NCBI RefSeq assembly: GCF_000264495.1
Contig: NC_017954.1
Span: 496,001-560,000 of the forward strand
DNA from: Thermogladius calderae 1633
GTDB lineage: Archaea > Thermoproteota > Thermoprotei_A > Sulfolobales > Desulfurococcaceae
Reading direction: 5' to 3'
DNA length: 64,000 bases
The position numbers were made by a program, and so were the translations under genes. Below are positions 7,550 to 16,351 of the stretch, one piece after another (position 1 is the first letter of the stretch; each line of letters begins with the position of its first letter). The notes under the pieces were generated by a model. The model was not told the DNA's origin, made no database searches, and saw only the letters and a program-made list of their open reading frames with translations.

Positions 7550-8524
7550 ATGAGCAAAAGTAGCCTGCAGAAGGCTATTTACTCCCCCGGGAGGCAAAAA
7601 CAGGTCTACTCGAGTTTGTGGGATTTGAGGACCTTCTTTTCGAGGAACCCTCGAGTAGTGATCGTGCGGGGCGACAAGAACTACGTTGAGGCGGAGCTCT
7701 CGATCAGGACAGGTTTTAGGTCACTACAGAGAGAGTTTGTCAGGATGCGTAGCGAGGCCGTAGACGAGGAGAACTTGACAGTCCGAGGCGAGGGCGGGAA
7801 CATAAAGTTCACTATCAAGTACAGAGTTATCGGAATAGGTTTCGCGACCCACGTCAACGTCTATATGGACTGTGAAAGCACTATAAGAGACTTGTGTAGA
7901 CACTTTCTCGCAGATATGATGGACTACATCGAAGAGTACGTCAAGAAGCCTCCCAGTATAGAGGTCCAGATACCAATTCCGGCTAAGCGCGCAGAAACGC
8001 CTCCGGCACAGCCGCCGGCACCCACAGCTCCTACACCGCAGCCGGCCCCGCCTACTCAGCCACCGGTGGTTAGCCCTCCCCAGCCGGCCCAGCCTCCCGC
8101 AGTACCTACACAACCCGTTGTAGAGGAGCGTAGAGAGGTTGTAGCCAAAGCCCCCGCTCTCACGTTCGACAAAGTAAAGCATTTACTGGACTACACTACT
8201 CTAGCCACGCTCGTGATGAACGCGACCCTCATCGCGAGAGTCCAGATGCCGCAGCCTTGGGGTCTAGTAGAGGTGGAGAAGGCTATTAGAGAGAGAGCAG
8301 GCTTATTGCGGGACTACGCGGTGGTGGTGTTGAGCGTGAGGGGTGCTGGAGAGGCCTACATCATACTAGACAACCAAGGCAACTACATAGCTGGCCTAGC
8401 CGAGATCTCCGGTAACCTTGTTAGCGGGGGAAAGGACGTGGTCGAGAAGATCATCGGTCAACTGGGCAAACAACAGGCTGTGGTCAGGATATGGGGAGTC
8501 AAGGAGCTTCCAGCACAGGTTTAA
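7550..8524 (+). CDS. Unrecognised two-domain protein with a proline-rich linker
   Basis: I do not recognise a family. The 324-residue protein has an N-terminal alpha/beta domain (~1-145, with YSSLWDLRTFF and repeated strand-like stretches RVVIVRG, IKFTIKYRVIGIG), a linker of ~50 residues (about 155-205) made mostly of Pro, Ala, Gln and Thr (PPAQPPAPTAPTPQP), and a C-terminal domain (~210-324) with FDKVKHLLDYTTLATLV and YAVVVLSVRGAGEAYIILD. No signal peptide, membrane segment or catalytic motif is evident, so it is probably cytosolic. It has its own promoter and stands alone before tRNA-Trp. It is certainly coding: the reading frame is long, and the base composition matches the neighbouring genes. 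Confidence 0.85.
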   Translation: MSKSSLQKAIYSPGRQKQVYSSLWDLRTFFSRNPRVVIVRGDKNYVEAELSIRTGFRSLQREFVRMRSEAVDEENLTVRGEGGNIKFTIKYRVIGIGFATHVNVYMDCESTIRDLCRHFLADMMDYIEEYVKKPPSIEVQIPIPAKRAETPPAQPPAPTAPTPQPAPPTQPPVVSPPQPAQPPAVPTQPVVEERREVVAKAPALTFDKVKHLLDYTTLATLVMNATLIARVQMPQPWGLVEVEKAIRERAGLLRDYAVVVLSVRGAGEAYIILDNQGNYIAGLAEISGNLVSGGKDVVEKIIGQLGKQQAVVRIWGVKELPAQV

Positions 8525-8567
8525 ATAACCCCCGTCAGGAATAATTAATCACTTGATGACTGCTGAT

Positions 8568-8697
8568 GGGCCCGTAGCTCAGCCAGGCAGAGCGGCGGGC
8601 TCCAGATCCAAACTATGGGTCAGACGACCCCTCGGGGGATGAGTTAGATCTGGAGGGAGTGACCCGTAGGTCGGGGGTTCAAATCCCCCCGGGCCCA
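8568..8697 (+). tRNA. tRNA-Trp (CCA) with a 56-nt intron
   Basis: Acceptor GGGCCCG (8568-8574) pairs with CGGGCCC (8690-8696); A at 8697 is the discriminator and CCA is not encoded. D stem GCTC/GAGC, anticodon stem GCGGG (8595-8599) with CCCGT (8663-8667), T arm GGGGG-TTCAAAT-CCCCC. The anticodon is CCA at 8602-8604. The intron, 8606-8661, lies after position 37. CTCC (8600-8603) pairs with GGAG (8656-8659), leaving 3-nt bulges AGA (8604-8606) and TGA (8660-8662); cutting each after its second base is the standard bulge-helix-bulge splice. The intron holds a GGGTC/GACCC hairpin. Confidence 0.95.
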
Positions 8698-8764
8698 TCA
8701 GCGTAAGCTTCTATCACGTCTTCACGGTCTAAATTTAAAACCTCTCATAGGGTTAACTACTAGG

Positions 8765-8842
<78 letters not shown>

Positions 8843-9250
8843 CTGAAAACGCACGCTAACAGCACGAGGTATCTGTTGCGTACAGCCTGGACACCCTTCT
8901 TCTACTGGACGCCCTCACGTAGCTTAACTCCCCCTTGCGAGAGGGGGGTTACTTGGTGTGCTAGACCCGGTGGTCGGGGCACTCGTTTTCCAACACCCCC
9001 GGCTATACAACAAACCTGCTTTACAGGAGTCCGCCTACCGGAGCAATCTGGGGCCATCAGTGGAGCGGGCAGAGCTATGCGTTGTAAACGCTGGCGAGAG
9101 AGGATAGTAAGCAGTCGCTGCGAACGGTACAGAGACCGGTGCTAGGGGGTTAGGTGACCCGAGGGTATATGGTGGAGTCCCCCCGGTCTCCATTACGAGG
9201 TAACGTTATTATCTAATAGCAAGAATGACTTCATCAAGGGCCCGGTTTAG
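8843..9250. other. 408-bp stretch without a recognised gene
   Basis: No convincing protein: the one longer plus-strand frame (about 8876-9145) has a composition unlike its neighbours. The DNA is G+C-rich with strong local pairing: a hairpin AACTCCCCCTT (8926-8936) with AGGGGGGTT just after it, and GC-rich complementary tracts around 9140-9200. That looks more like a structured RNA or remnant than a plain spacer. I see no RNase P, SRP RNA or T-arm signature. The 3' end near 9205 (TTATTATCTAATAG) may be the promoter of the amylase gene. Confidence 0.5.
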
Positions 9251-11272
9251 GTGAAGTCGACGATGCCATCGCTGAAGAAAACGTTAGGGGCGGCTGTTCT
9301 CGTCTCTATCCTAGCCTTAATACTCGCAAACGAGTTGTGGGTTTTAACCCAGCAAGGGCGTGAACAGATTTCGACGCAGACCAAGACGTCTTCCCAGGTT
9401 TCGACTACAACAACCTACACCCCTAGTACTACGAGTTCCGCCTACACGACAACACCGGGTACTACGACCAGTCCGAATAGCGCTACGGCCTTCCCGGTGG
9501 AGGAATACCTAGGTAGCGGGGGATCGAGCGCTGTGTTCAACCCGGCCGACCCGGCGTTCCTCTCCGTGGCAGACGGTGGCGTAGTACTGAGATTGACGAC
9601 ACCCGCGGGGACCTACTCGAGCGTCTATGTCGTCGTCAATGGGACTTCGATAGAGATGAAGAGACAGCTCAAGTGGAGCGGGTACGAGATGTGGTACGCA
9701 AGGGTCGACGGTGTAGGCCCCTTCGAGTACTACTTTGTGCTCGCGACGAGTGAAGGTCGGAGAGTCTACCTGTACAACACCACTGAGAGGCCACTGTTCA
9801 ACTTCGACGGCGTTGACAGGTTCCCGCAGGTAAGGTGGGTGGTCGGCTCGGTCGGTTACCAGATCTTCCCCGACAGGTTCTATAATGGAGACCCAACGAA
9901 CGACCTCCTAGCGAACAGGACGGACGAGTTGTGCCTGAACGCTTTCTCCACGTCGAGACCCGCTTTCTCGAACTGGAGTGACCCTATAACGCCGCTGCAC
10001 TGCTGTCACCAGTACTTCGGCGGTGACTTGAAGGGCATCACCATGAAGCTAGGCTACTTAAAGAGCCTCGGGGTGGACATGATATACCTAAACCCCATCT
10101 TCCTCTCGGGTAGCGTCCACGGGTACGACACTTACGACTACCTGGTTGTAGACCCCAAGTACGGGACGCAGGAGGACCTCAGGAACTTGATAATAAGGGC
10201 ACACGACCTAGGCATACGGGTGATATTCGACTTCGTACCGGACCACGTCGGCATAGGCTTCTGGGCCTTCCTAGACGTCTACGAAAAGGGCCCCTCGAGC
10301 AAGTACTGGTACTGGTTCACGATCTACAAGTGGCCGTTCAAGCTCGGAGACTCATCGGCCTACAGGTGCTGGTGGGGCTTCGGAAGTCTACCACAGTTGA
10401 ACACCACTAACCCGGAAGTGCGGGACTACCTGCTGAACGTGGCGCTCTACTGGATGGACTTCGGCTTCGACGGGATGAGGATAGACACCCCGACAGACCT
10501 CCTCGGCGCGAAGGACTTCTTCAGGGAGTTGAGGGCTCTCGTTAAGAGCAAGTACCCCCAAGCCTACATCGTCGGCGAGATCTGGGACTTGGACCCCTCC
10601 TGGCTCAAAGGAGATTTATTCGACTCGCTTATGTTCTACTCGCTTGGCAGAGGGGTTCTCCTCGCGTTCAGTAGTGGTAAGATAACTGGTACCCAGGCAG
10701 CCGAGGCTCTTTCGGTCTTCTACGCCTCCATAGGTGCCAACGTAGCGGGTATGGGCTTCAACGTGGTCGACAGCCACGACACATCGCGCGTTTTGACTGA
10801 TCTCGGCGGGGGCAGACTGGGCGATAAGCCCAGTTACGAGTCTATACAGAGGCTCAAACTACTAACCGTGCTCCAGTTCACTATGCCGGGCATGCCCGTG
10901 ATATTCCAGGGCGACGAGAGAGGTGCTCTGGGCGACAAAAACCACTTCGACGAGCAGAGGTACCCCATCCAGTGGGATCAACTGATACCCGAGGTCTACA
11001 ACCACTACCTGTACTTAACGACCCTTAAGCACACTCTACCAGGGCTCAACACGAGTATCATACGTGTACTGTACTCGAGCGATGACTTACTAGTGTACAC
11101 TCGAGGATACAACGACGAAGTCCTAGTGATAGCGAATAACGGCCTAATAGACCACGAGGTTCAGCTACCCGAAGGGGCTTGGAGAGTGGTTTACCCGGCC
11201 GGTTATCAGGCTGTAGTCGTCAACAAGATCCGTGTCAGCCCGCTCTCTGCGCTGATCCTCGTGAAAGAGTAG
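9251..11272 (+). CDS. Membrane-anchored extracellular GH13 alpha-amylase/neopullulanase-type enzyme
   Basis: Predicted starch- or pullulan-degrading enzyme acting outside the cell. Residues ~11-33 form a signal-anchor, then a Ser/Thr-rich stalk (~40-80). A beta-sandwich like the CBM34 domain of neopullulanases follows (~95-180), then the GH13 barrel from VGYQIFPDRFYNGD. Catalytic regions: DFVPDH (327-332), GMRID with nucleophile Asp412, GEIWD with acid/base Glu443, and VVDSHDTSR with Asp510. The C-terminal ~80 residues form domain C. The order fits cyclomaltodextrinase/neopullulanase-like (GH13_20-type) enzymes; specificity cannot be fixed. GTG 9251 or ATG 9263 could be the start. Confidence 0.93.
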   Translation: MKSTMPSLKKTLGAAVLVSILALILANELWVLTQQGREQISTQTKTSSQVSTTTTYTPSTTSSAYTTTPGTTTSPNSATAFPVEEYLGSGGSSAVFNPADPAFLSVADGGVVLRLTTPAGTYSSVYVVVNGTSIEMKRQLKWSGYEMWYARVDGVGPFEYYFVLATSEGRRVYLYNTTERPLFNFDGVDRFPQVRWVVGSVGYQIFPDRFYNGDPTNDLLANRTDELCLNAFSTSRPAFSNWSDPITPLHCCHQYFGGDLKGITMKLGYLKSLGVDMIYLNPIFLSGSVHGYDTYDYLVVDPKYGTQEDLRNLIIRAHDLGIRVIFDFVPDHVGIGFWAFLDVYEKGPSSKYWYWFTIYKWPFKLGDSSAYRCWWGFGSLPQLNTTNPEVRDYLLNVALYWMDFGFDGMRIDTPTDLLGAKDFFRELRALVKSKYPQAYIVGEIWDLDPSWLKGDLFDSLMFYSLGRGVLLAFSSGKITGTQAAEALSVFYASIGANVAGMGFNVVDSHDTSRVLTDLGGGRLGDKPSYESIQRLKLLTVLQFTMPGMPVIFQGDERGALGDKNHFDEQRYPIQWDQLIPEVYNHYLYLTTLKHTLPGLNTSIIRVLYSSDDLLVYTRGYNDEVLVIANNGLIDHEVQLPEGAWRVVYPAGYQAVVVNKIRVSPLSALILVKE

Positions 11273-11293
11273 CGCGGTCGGCGACCGACACCA

Positions 11294-11305
11294 ATATATT
11301 TAAAT
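11294..11305 (+). promoter_or_regulatory. TATA box upstream of the NusA-like gene
   Basis: ATATATTTAAAT lies 43-54 nt before the ATG at 11348, a strong archaeal TATA element following the amylase stop codon. Confidence 0.6.
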
Positions 11306-11347
11306 CAATTAAAGAATCTCTCATTATGATTAAGCGTAGACCTGGTG

Positions 11348-11854
11348 ATGTTCCTAGTGAAGTACCCGCTAGACAGGATATGTGTTAAAAGCGGTGTGCT
11401 GTGCCCGAACTGCCAGCGCAAGGTGGAGTCGGGGGAGGTCGCAAGGGAAGAGATCCCTATAATGAAGGCGTTGATGGAGCTGGAGGAAGACCTCAAGGAG
11501 CTTAGGACAGGCAACTATATCAAGTCCTTTGATTTCGGGGACGAGGTCATAGTGATCTTGAAGGGCGACTGGGATAAGGCGAGTCTCGACAAGATAGCCA
11601 AGGAGCTATCTTCCAGGTTAGGGAAGAGCGCTAAAGTACTCTTGGAGGGCGAAGGCGTCAAGAAGCTGATGGAGCAACTGCTCTACCCCGCGACCATACT
11701 CGGGATCAACACGCTCTGGCTTCCTGACGGGAGCGAGCAGATGGTGGTAAGGATCCCGAGGAGGGACAGGAAGTACCTAAGGGGGAAGGAGGAGAAGTAC
11801 AGGAGGTTCATATCTACTATTCTAGGGAAGGACATAAAGATAACATTTGAATGA
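11348..11854 (+). CDS. NusA-like RNA-binding protein with N-terminal cysteine motif
   Basis: A 168-residue protein resembling the archaeal NusA-related family annotated as transcription elongation factor. It begins with a conserved cysteine block (YPLDRICVKSGVLCPNCQRK, three cysteines), followed by a helical stretch (PIMKALMELEEDLKEL) and a C-terminal KH-like region (LGKSAKVLLEGEGVKKLMEQ ... GSEQMVVRIPRRDRKYLRG). A role in transcription or ribosome assembly is inferred from the family, not shown here. ATG 11348 follows GGTG; a GTG at 11345 precedes it. Transcribed alone, convergent with truD. Confidence 0.6.
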   Translation: MFLVKYPLDRICVKSGVLCPNCQRKVESGEVAREEIPIMKALMELEEDLKELRTGNYIKSFDFGDEVIVILKGDWDKASLDKIAKELSSRLGKSAKVLLEGEGVKKLMEQLLYPATILGINTLWLPDGSEQMVVRIPRRDRKYLRGKEEKYRRFISTILGKDIKITFE

Positions 11855-11917
11855 CGGCCGCGAACCTGCTTTAAGCCAGGTCGCAGGCCTCGGGAGTTCT
11901 GGGCCGTAGAGGTGCTG

Positions 11918-13003
11918 TCACCGGATTTGCTGGACTAAGAAGTTCTCCTTGAAGAGCTCTCTAATGACAATGGTGGCGTAACCTGCTCTCGGGAGCGTGA
12001 AGGATATCTCGAGAGTGTTCCCCTCCCTACCCACTGAGGGGTCGGCAGGCCTAATAACGCTGTCTCTATACCAGCACTTGACTAACCCCCAGTTTCTCGG
12101 CTCGAGCTTCTCCTCCGACAAAAGCTGCTGGTAAGCCGTTCTATCGCAGCCCAGCGTCGGTATCTTGGTGTCGGGTAGGGAGCCCTTGTTCGAATCAATC
12201 AACCTCGTGAGTAACCTGTTGAAAAGGTAGGATACGTAAGCGTCTACGTAAAGGTTCCGCAACTTCTTATTGAGGGCGAGGCCGCAGTCCTCGAGAGGAG
12301 GCATTTCGTAACACATTTTTTCATACAGCAAGCTGTTGTCGAACTTCATGAGAGTTCTACTAAGCACGCTCTTCTCCGACTCTAACGGCGTAGTGTCGCT
12401 GAGTAGCATCTTCGCGAAGAACGCCGAGTCGGCTTCGAGGACGGCCTTGCCCAACAAGTGGGTCACAGGCCTCTTAACCCCGAACCTCTGGTAACCGTAG
12501 TAGTTAGGAAGGCCATGCTCTACCACGAGTCTCATTATCTCTTTCGCGAGTTGGTGGTCTGACTCGTGGGAGGTCTCGAACCTTATTTTGAACCGGTTCC
12601 CCAACAGCGCCGATTTGCCCGGCTTGCCCCTACTGAACCCTACGACTCTGGCCTCGACACCGCCCCTCTCCAAGCTGAAGTTCTCGGGGAGTAGGCTTCG
12701 TTTAACGAAGACGTACTGGACGCTGGTCGAGTCCTTGTCTTTCAATCCCAGGACGAGGAAGTTCTGTAGGGGGATATCCGCCTCTTTCGACATTATCCTC
12801 AAGGCTTCGTACGTGTCTAGCCCCCTCTTCCTCACCTCTAGAACAGCGTACTCCCCCCTCTCGGTCAGGACGCCTCTGTCGAGCACTTCTTGTACGTGGA
12901 AGGAGGAGGGGGTCTGGCAGTACTCGGCGTGTAGACCTTTCTCGGTGACCAAGTAGGCTATGTCAAGCACGAAGTCTAGTATGTTGACGTACCTCTTGAT
13001 CAA
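11918..13003 (-). CDS. truD: tRNA pseudouridine synthase, TruD/Pus7 family
   Basis: Forms pseudouridine 13 (and in archaea possibly 35) in tRNA. The 361-residue protein has the TruD catalytic loop GLKDKDS (usual GxKDxxA) and the second family block LPNYYGYQRFGVKRP, plus a late insertion domain (LRNLYVDAYVSYLFNRLLTR). The active-site loop has Ser where Ala is more common. The start ATG at 13003 overlaps the pth2 stop by 4 nt (ATGA), so both genes form one operon on this strand. Confidence 0.92.
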   Translation of the reverse strand: MIKRYVNILDFVLDIAYLVTEKGLHAEYCQTPSSFHVQEVLDRGVLTERGEYAVLEVRKRGLDTYEALRIMSKEADIPLQNFLVLGLKDKDSTSVQYVFVKRSLLPENFSLERGGVEARVVGFSRGKPGKSALLGNRFKIRFETSHESDHQLAKEIMRLVVEHGLPNYYGYQRFGVKRPVTHLLGKAVLEADSAFFAKMLLSDTTPLESEKSVLSRTLMKFDNSLLYEKMCYEMPPLEDCGLALNKKLRNLYVDAYVSYLFNRLLTRLIDSNKGSLPDTKIPTLGCDRTAYQQLLSEEKLEPRNWGLVKCWYRDSVIRPADPSVGREGNTLEISFTLPRAGYATIVIRELFKENFLVQQIR

Positions 13004-13362
13004 AGGAGTTTTAAGCCTCCTGTGAGCTCGTCTACTAGTTTACTTGGGCAAGGCCCGATAGCGACAGCTGTCAGCGTACCGGGCGGTAGCTCCGTTAAGC
13101 CAGCGTCTCTTACCAGAGACGCCGGCAACCCCCGCTGCCTAGCCTTCTCGTAGAGCTCGAGAAGCTCACCCTCACTACTCACCTTAACCACGACTTTCTT
13201 CTGCCCGCTCTCCCACCACGCCGTAAACCACTCTCTACGCTCTTTGTACGCCTCGAATGCGGCTATCAGGGAGGCGTGGGCTACCTGAACAGCTATCTTC
13301 CCCCTGCTCATGTTGAGGTCGCTTCTGACTATCACGACCTGCTTGTAATCTTCTCCCGCCAT
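13000..13362 (-). CDS. pth2: Peptidyl-tRNA hydrolase 2
   Basis: Releases tRNA from stalled peptidyl-tRNA. The 120-residue protein starts MAGEDYKQVVIVRSDLNMS and has the Pth2 blocks GKIAVQVAHASLIAAFEA, GQKKVVVKV and the C-terminal RDAGLTELPPGTLTAVAIGP. This ATG (13362) gives the family length; upstream in-frame residues are not conserved-looking. A reverse-strand GTTTAAAAAC (about 13385-13395) sits ~25-30 nt upstream, suggesting a leaderless mRNA. Confidence 0.95.
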   Translation of the reverse strand: MAGEDYKQVVIVRSDLNMSRGKIAVQVAHASLIAAFEAYKERREWFTAWWESGQKKVVVKVSSEGELLELYEKARQRGLPASLVRDAGLTELPPGTLTAVAIGPCPSKLVDELTGGLKLL

Positions 13363-13435
13363 GTCCCACAGTCCAGAGACAAGTATGTTTTTAAACTGTT
13401 TAAATGTTGATATGAATGGATTAGTGTGATACAAC

Positions 13436-13654
13436 ATGGCGTCAAAGTACATGCTTACATCGCTAAACATATCTATACACGAGCCAGCGACGACACCCGT
13501 GTGTAGCAGTTGTCACCGACCGATGCTGCCCCACGAGCACGGTGTGGAGTTCTTTTGCCCAAACTGCGGGAAGGCTATTATAAGGCGCTGTAAGCGTTGT
13601 CGCCAGCTGGGCATCCCTTACGAGTGCCCTAGTTGCGGCTTCAGGGGGCCTTAG
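13436..13654 (+). CDS. Small zinc-ribbon protein (COG2888-type), translation-linked
   Basis: A 72-residue protein with four CxxC pairs: CSSCHRPM, CPNCGKA, CKRCRQLG and CPSCGFRGP, the pattern of the small archaeal zinc-finger family found next to elongation factor 1-beta. The function is not established; an RNA or ribosome interaction is proposed for the family. The first ~18 residues are less typical, so ATG 13451 is possible. GTTTAAATG at ~13399 gives a promoter with almost no leader. It is followed 9 nt later by aEF1-beta. Confidence 0.82.
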   Translation: MASKYMLTSLNISIHEPATTPVCSSCHRPMLPHEHGVEFFCPNCGKAIIRRCKRCRQLGIPYECPSCGFRGP

Positions 13655-13663
13655 GTGGTGTAT

Positions 13664-13936
13664 ATGGCGAGGGTACTGGTCGTTCTAAAAGTGCTACCCG
13701 AGGATGTCGAGACTAAACCGGAGGAGCTGAAAGAGAGGATTGAGAAGGCGCTGCCCGAGGGCTACGAGCTCAAAGGGTACGATATCGAGCCAATCGCGTT
13801 CGGGTTGAACGCCCTACGGCTCTACATATTCATGCCCGAACAGACCGAGGGGGGCACCGAGAAGTTGGAGGAGACGGTGTCGGGCGTCCCGGGCGTCAGC
13901 CAGGTAGAAGTGGAGATCGTGCACAGAGTTAGCTGA
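13664..13936 (+). CDS. ef1b: Translation elongation factor 1-beta (aEF1B), nucleotide exchange factor
   Basis: Exchanges GDP for GTP on aEF1A. The 90-residue protein MARVLVVLKVLPEDVETKPE has the ferredoxin-like fold pattern and family blocks YDIEPIAFGLNALRLYIFMP and the C-terminal VSGVPGVSQVEVEIVHRV. ATG 13664 has GGTGGTG 4 nt upstream, and is better than the in-frame GTGs at 13655/13658. It is paired with the preceding zinc-ribbon gene. Confidence 0.94.
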   Translation: MARVLVVLKVLPEDVETKPEELKERIEKALPEGYELKGYDIEPIAFGLNALRLYIFMPEQTEGGTEKLEETVSGVPGVSQVEVEIVHRVS

Positions 13937-14047
13937 AGTGTCAAGTTAGCCTTCTAAGCGTGTCTTCCAGTGTATTCTAGTTTTTCCCACTGATGCACCT
14001 ATAAGGACCCTTCATCATAAAATCTCTCGAGAGGCGGTGCTACCTAA

Positions 14048-16237
14048 ATGTCGAGTGAGAGAGTCAAGCTTACACTGCGGGTTCTAGAGGCTGAGCCCAA
14101 AGACGTGGGAAAGGGTATTGGTAGAGTAGACCCGGAAGTACTCGAGAGAACAGGCCTGATGAACGGGGACATCGTGGTCATCGAAGGAAAGAGGAGGACA
14201 GTGGTCAGGGTAATGGAGAGCAAGCCCCAGGACAGGGGGCTAGGAGTCATAAGGATAGACAACACAACTAGACAAAACGCTGGTGTGAAGATAGGAGACC
14301 TCGTAATTGTGGAGAAAACAGAGGCCGCGAACGCTGTCTCGATAAAACTGGCGCCAAGCAAGTACTACGCTCCACCAGACTCTCAACTAGCGGACTTCGT
14401 GAAGAACAAGCTGCTCAACCGCCCGCTCGTTGAAGAGGACATAGTGGTAGTGCCCGTCCTGGGGCAGACCATACCGTTCAAGGTGATATACACCAAACCC
14501 AAGGGGCCTGTCGTGGTGACGAAGGACACGATAGTAACGATCTCGGAGAAGCCGATGGAGACCTACAGGCTGCCGCGCGTTACCTACGAAGACATCGGGG
14601 GGATGAAGCATATCATACAGAGGGTCAGGGAACTTATCGAGCTACCCTTGAAGCACCCAGAGCTCTTCAGGAAGCTGGGGATCGAGCCCCCTAAGGGTAT
14701 CCTCTTGTACGGCCCTCCCGGCACCGGTAAGACCCTGCTGGCTAAGGCTGTAGCTAATGAGGCCGACGCGTACTTCATAGCGATAAACGGGCCCGAGATA
14801 ATGAGCAAGTACTATGGTGAGTCTGAGCAGAGGCTAAGGGATATCTTCGAACAGGCAAAGAAGAACGCCCCGGCGATCATATTCATAGACGAGATCGACG
14901 CGATAGCCCCCAAGAGAGACGAGGTCGTAGGAGAAGTCGAGAGGAGGGTAGTAGCCCAACTACTCGCCTTAATGGACGGGCTTGAGGCTAGGGGCGATGT
15001 TATCGTGATAGGCGCTACGAACAGGCCTAACGCTCTAGATCCGGCACTCAGGAGGCCCGGTAGGTTTGACAGAGAGATAGAGATACCGATGCCGGACAAG
15101 AACGCGAGGCTGGAGATACTACAGATACACACTAGGGGTGTACCGCTGGCCAAAGACGTTGACTTAAACAAACTAGCCGAGATCACGCACGGGTACACTG
15201 GGGCAGACCTCGCAGCCCTGGTCAGAGAGGCGGCTCTCCACGCCCTCAGGAGGTACCTGCCCGAGATCAACCTGGACAGCCCGAGTATACCCTTCGAGAT
15301 ACTCGAGAAGATGGAGGTTAGAATGGAGGACTTCATGGCGGCCTATAAGGAGATAGTCCCCAGCGGTTTGAGAGAGGTCTTCGTCGAGGTGCCAGAGGTT
15401 AAGTGGAGCGATATAGGTGGGCTGGAGAGCATAAAACAAGAGCTGAGGATGAGCATCGAGTGGCCCATAAAATACCCCGAGACGTTCAAGAGGATCGGGA
15501 TCAAGCCCCCTAAGGGTATCCTCTTGTACGGCCCTCCCGGCACCGGTAAGACCCTGCTGGCTAAGGCTGTGGCGACGGAGAGTGGTGCTAACTTCATCGC
15601 TATCAGAGGGCCCGAGGTACTCAGCAAGTGGGTAGGCGAGTCCGAGAGAGCGATAAGAGAGGTGTTCAGGAAGGCTAGGCTCTACGCGCCGGCGGTAATA
15701 TTCATGGACGAGATCGACGCGATAGCCCCTGTTAGGGGGTTCGCTTACGACTCGGGAGTCTCCGAGAGAGTTGTGAGCCAGCTCATCACTGAGATGGACG
15801 GGATCGAGAAGTTGGAGAACGTCGTAGTCATCGCGGCGACGAACAGGCCGGACATACTTGACCCAGCCCTACTAAGGCCGGGCAGGTTCGATAAGTTGAT
15901 CTACGTCCCTCCCCCAGACCCGTCTTCGAGGCTCGAGATATTCAAGATACACACCAGGAACATGCCTCTCGCGGACGACGTCGACCTATACGAGCTGGCG
16001 AAACAGACGGAGGGGTATAGCGGGGCAGATATCGAGGCCCTCGTTAGAGAGGCTGCCCTGATAGCGATCAGGGAGGATTTGACGATCGACAGGGTCTACA
16101 TGAGGCACTTCAATGAGGCCTTGAACAAGGTGAAGCCGTCTATAACCCAGGAGATGATCAAGTTCTACATCGAGTGGGGCGAGAAGGCCAAGCAGAAGTT
16201 ACCCAAGGAGCATCTAAGACCGCAAGTGTACACGTGA
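14048..16237 (+). CDS. cdc48: CDC48/VCP-type double AAA ATPase
   Basis: Hexameric unfoldase that extracts or unfolds proteins, probably feeding the proteasome. Order: N-terminal double-psi and 4-stranded domain (~1-180, [20 protein letters not shown]), D1 AAA module (Walker A GPPGTGKT, Walker [15 protein letters not shown]) and D2 AAA module (second [22 protein letters not shown]), each with an arginine-finger region ([40 protein letters not shown]). 729 residues, normal length. Odd: a 67-nt stretch over Walker A is identical in both modules (14685-14751 and 15504-15570). TATA-like ATCATAAAAT is at ~14011. Confidence 0.97.
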   Translation: MSSERVKLTLRVLEAEPKDVGKGIGRVDPEVLERTGLMNGDIVVIEGKRRTVVRVMESKPQDRGLGVIRIDNTTRQNAGVKIGDLVIVEKTEAANAVSIKLAPSKYYAPPDSQLADFVKNKLLNRPLVEEDIVVVPVLGQTIPFKVIYTKPKGPVVVTKDTIVTISEKPMETYRLPRVTYEDIGGMKHIIQRVRELIELPLKHPELFRKLGIEPPKGILLYGPPGTGKTLLAKAVANEADAYFIAINGPEIMSKYYGESEQRLRDIFEQAKKNAPAIIFIDEIDAIAPKRDEVVGEVERRVVAQLLALMDGLEARGDVIVIGATNRPNALDPALRRPGRFDREIEIPMPDKNARLEILQIHTRGVPLAKDVDLNKLAEITHGYTGADLAALVREAALHALRRYLPEINLDSPSIPFEILEKMEVRMEDFMAAYKEIVPSGLREVFVEVPEVKWSDIGGLESIKQELRMSIEWPIKYPETFKRIGIKPPKGILLYGPPGTGKTLLAKAVATESGANFIAIRGPEVLSKWVGESERAIREVFRKARLYAPAVIFMDEIDAIAPVRGFAYDSGVSERVVSQLITEMDGIEKLENVVVIAATNRPDILDPALLRPGRFDKLIYVPPPDPSSRLEIFKIHTRNMPLADDVDLYELAKQTEGYSGADIEALVREAALIAIREDLTIDRVYMRHFNEALNKVKPSITQEMIKFYIEWGEKAKQKLPKEHLRPQVYT
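14685..14751 (+). repeat. 67-bp direct repeat inside cdc48, copy 1 (D1 Walker A)
   Basis: Identical at every base, including synonymous positions, to 15504-15570. It encodes the strand before Walker A, the P-loop and the following helix. The spacing is 819 bp, exactly 273 codons, so both copies are in the same frame. Confidence 0.95.
15504..15570 (+). repeat. 67-bp direct repeat inside cdc48, copy 2 (D2 Walker A)
   Basis: Second copy of 14685-14751, covering Walker A of the D2 module. Flanking codons on both sides diverge at once, as expected after local gene conversion between the modules. Confidence 0.95.
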
Positions 16238-16351
16238 GGCACACCTTGTCCTCACGATGATATAGTAATTAGGTTTATAACTCCGCGAAAACCTGTGTTA
16301 TGAAAGGTGCTTCTACATCGTCTTGAAAACTGTGGAGCGGTGTTTTACCCC

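Noticed and set aside
8553-8566. C/D box sRNA just before tRNA-Trp (TTGATGA followed by CTGA)
   Set aside because: Only 3 nt separate the two boxes, so no guide fits.
8843-9250. RNase P RNA or SRP (7S) RNA in the gap after tRNA-Val
   Set aside because: The conserved archaeal RNase P block (GAGGAAAGUC) and the SRP helix 8 block (GGAAGGGAGCAGCC-like) are absent on both strands; only generic hairpins and an ACAGAGACCGG-like string are present.
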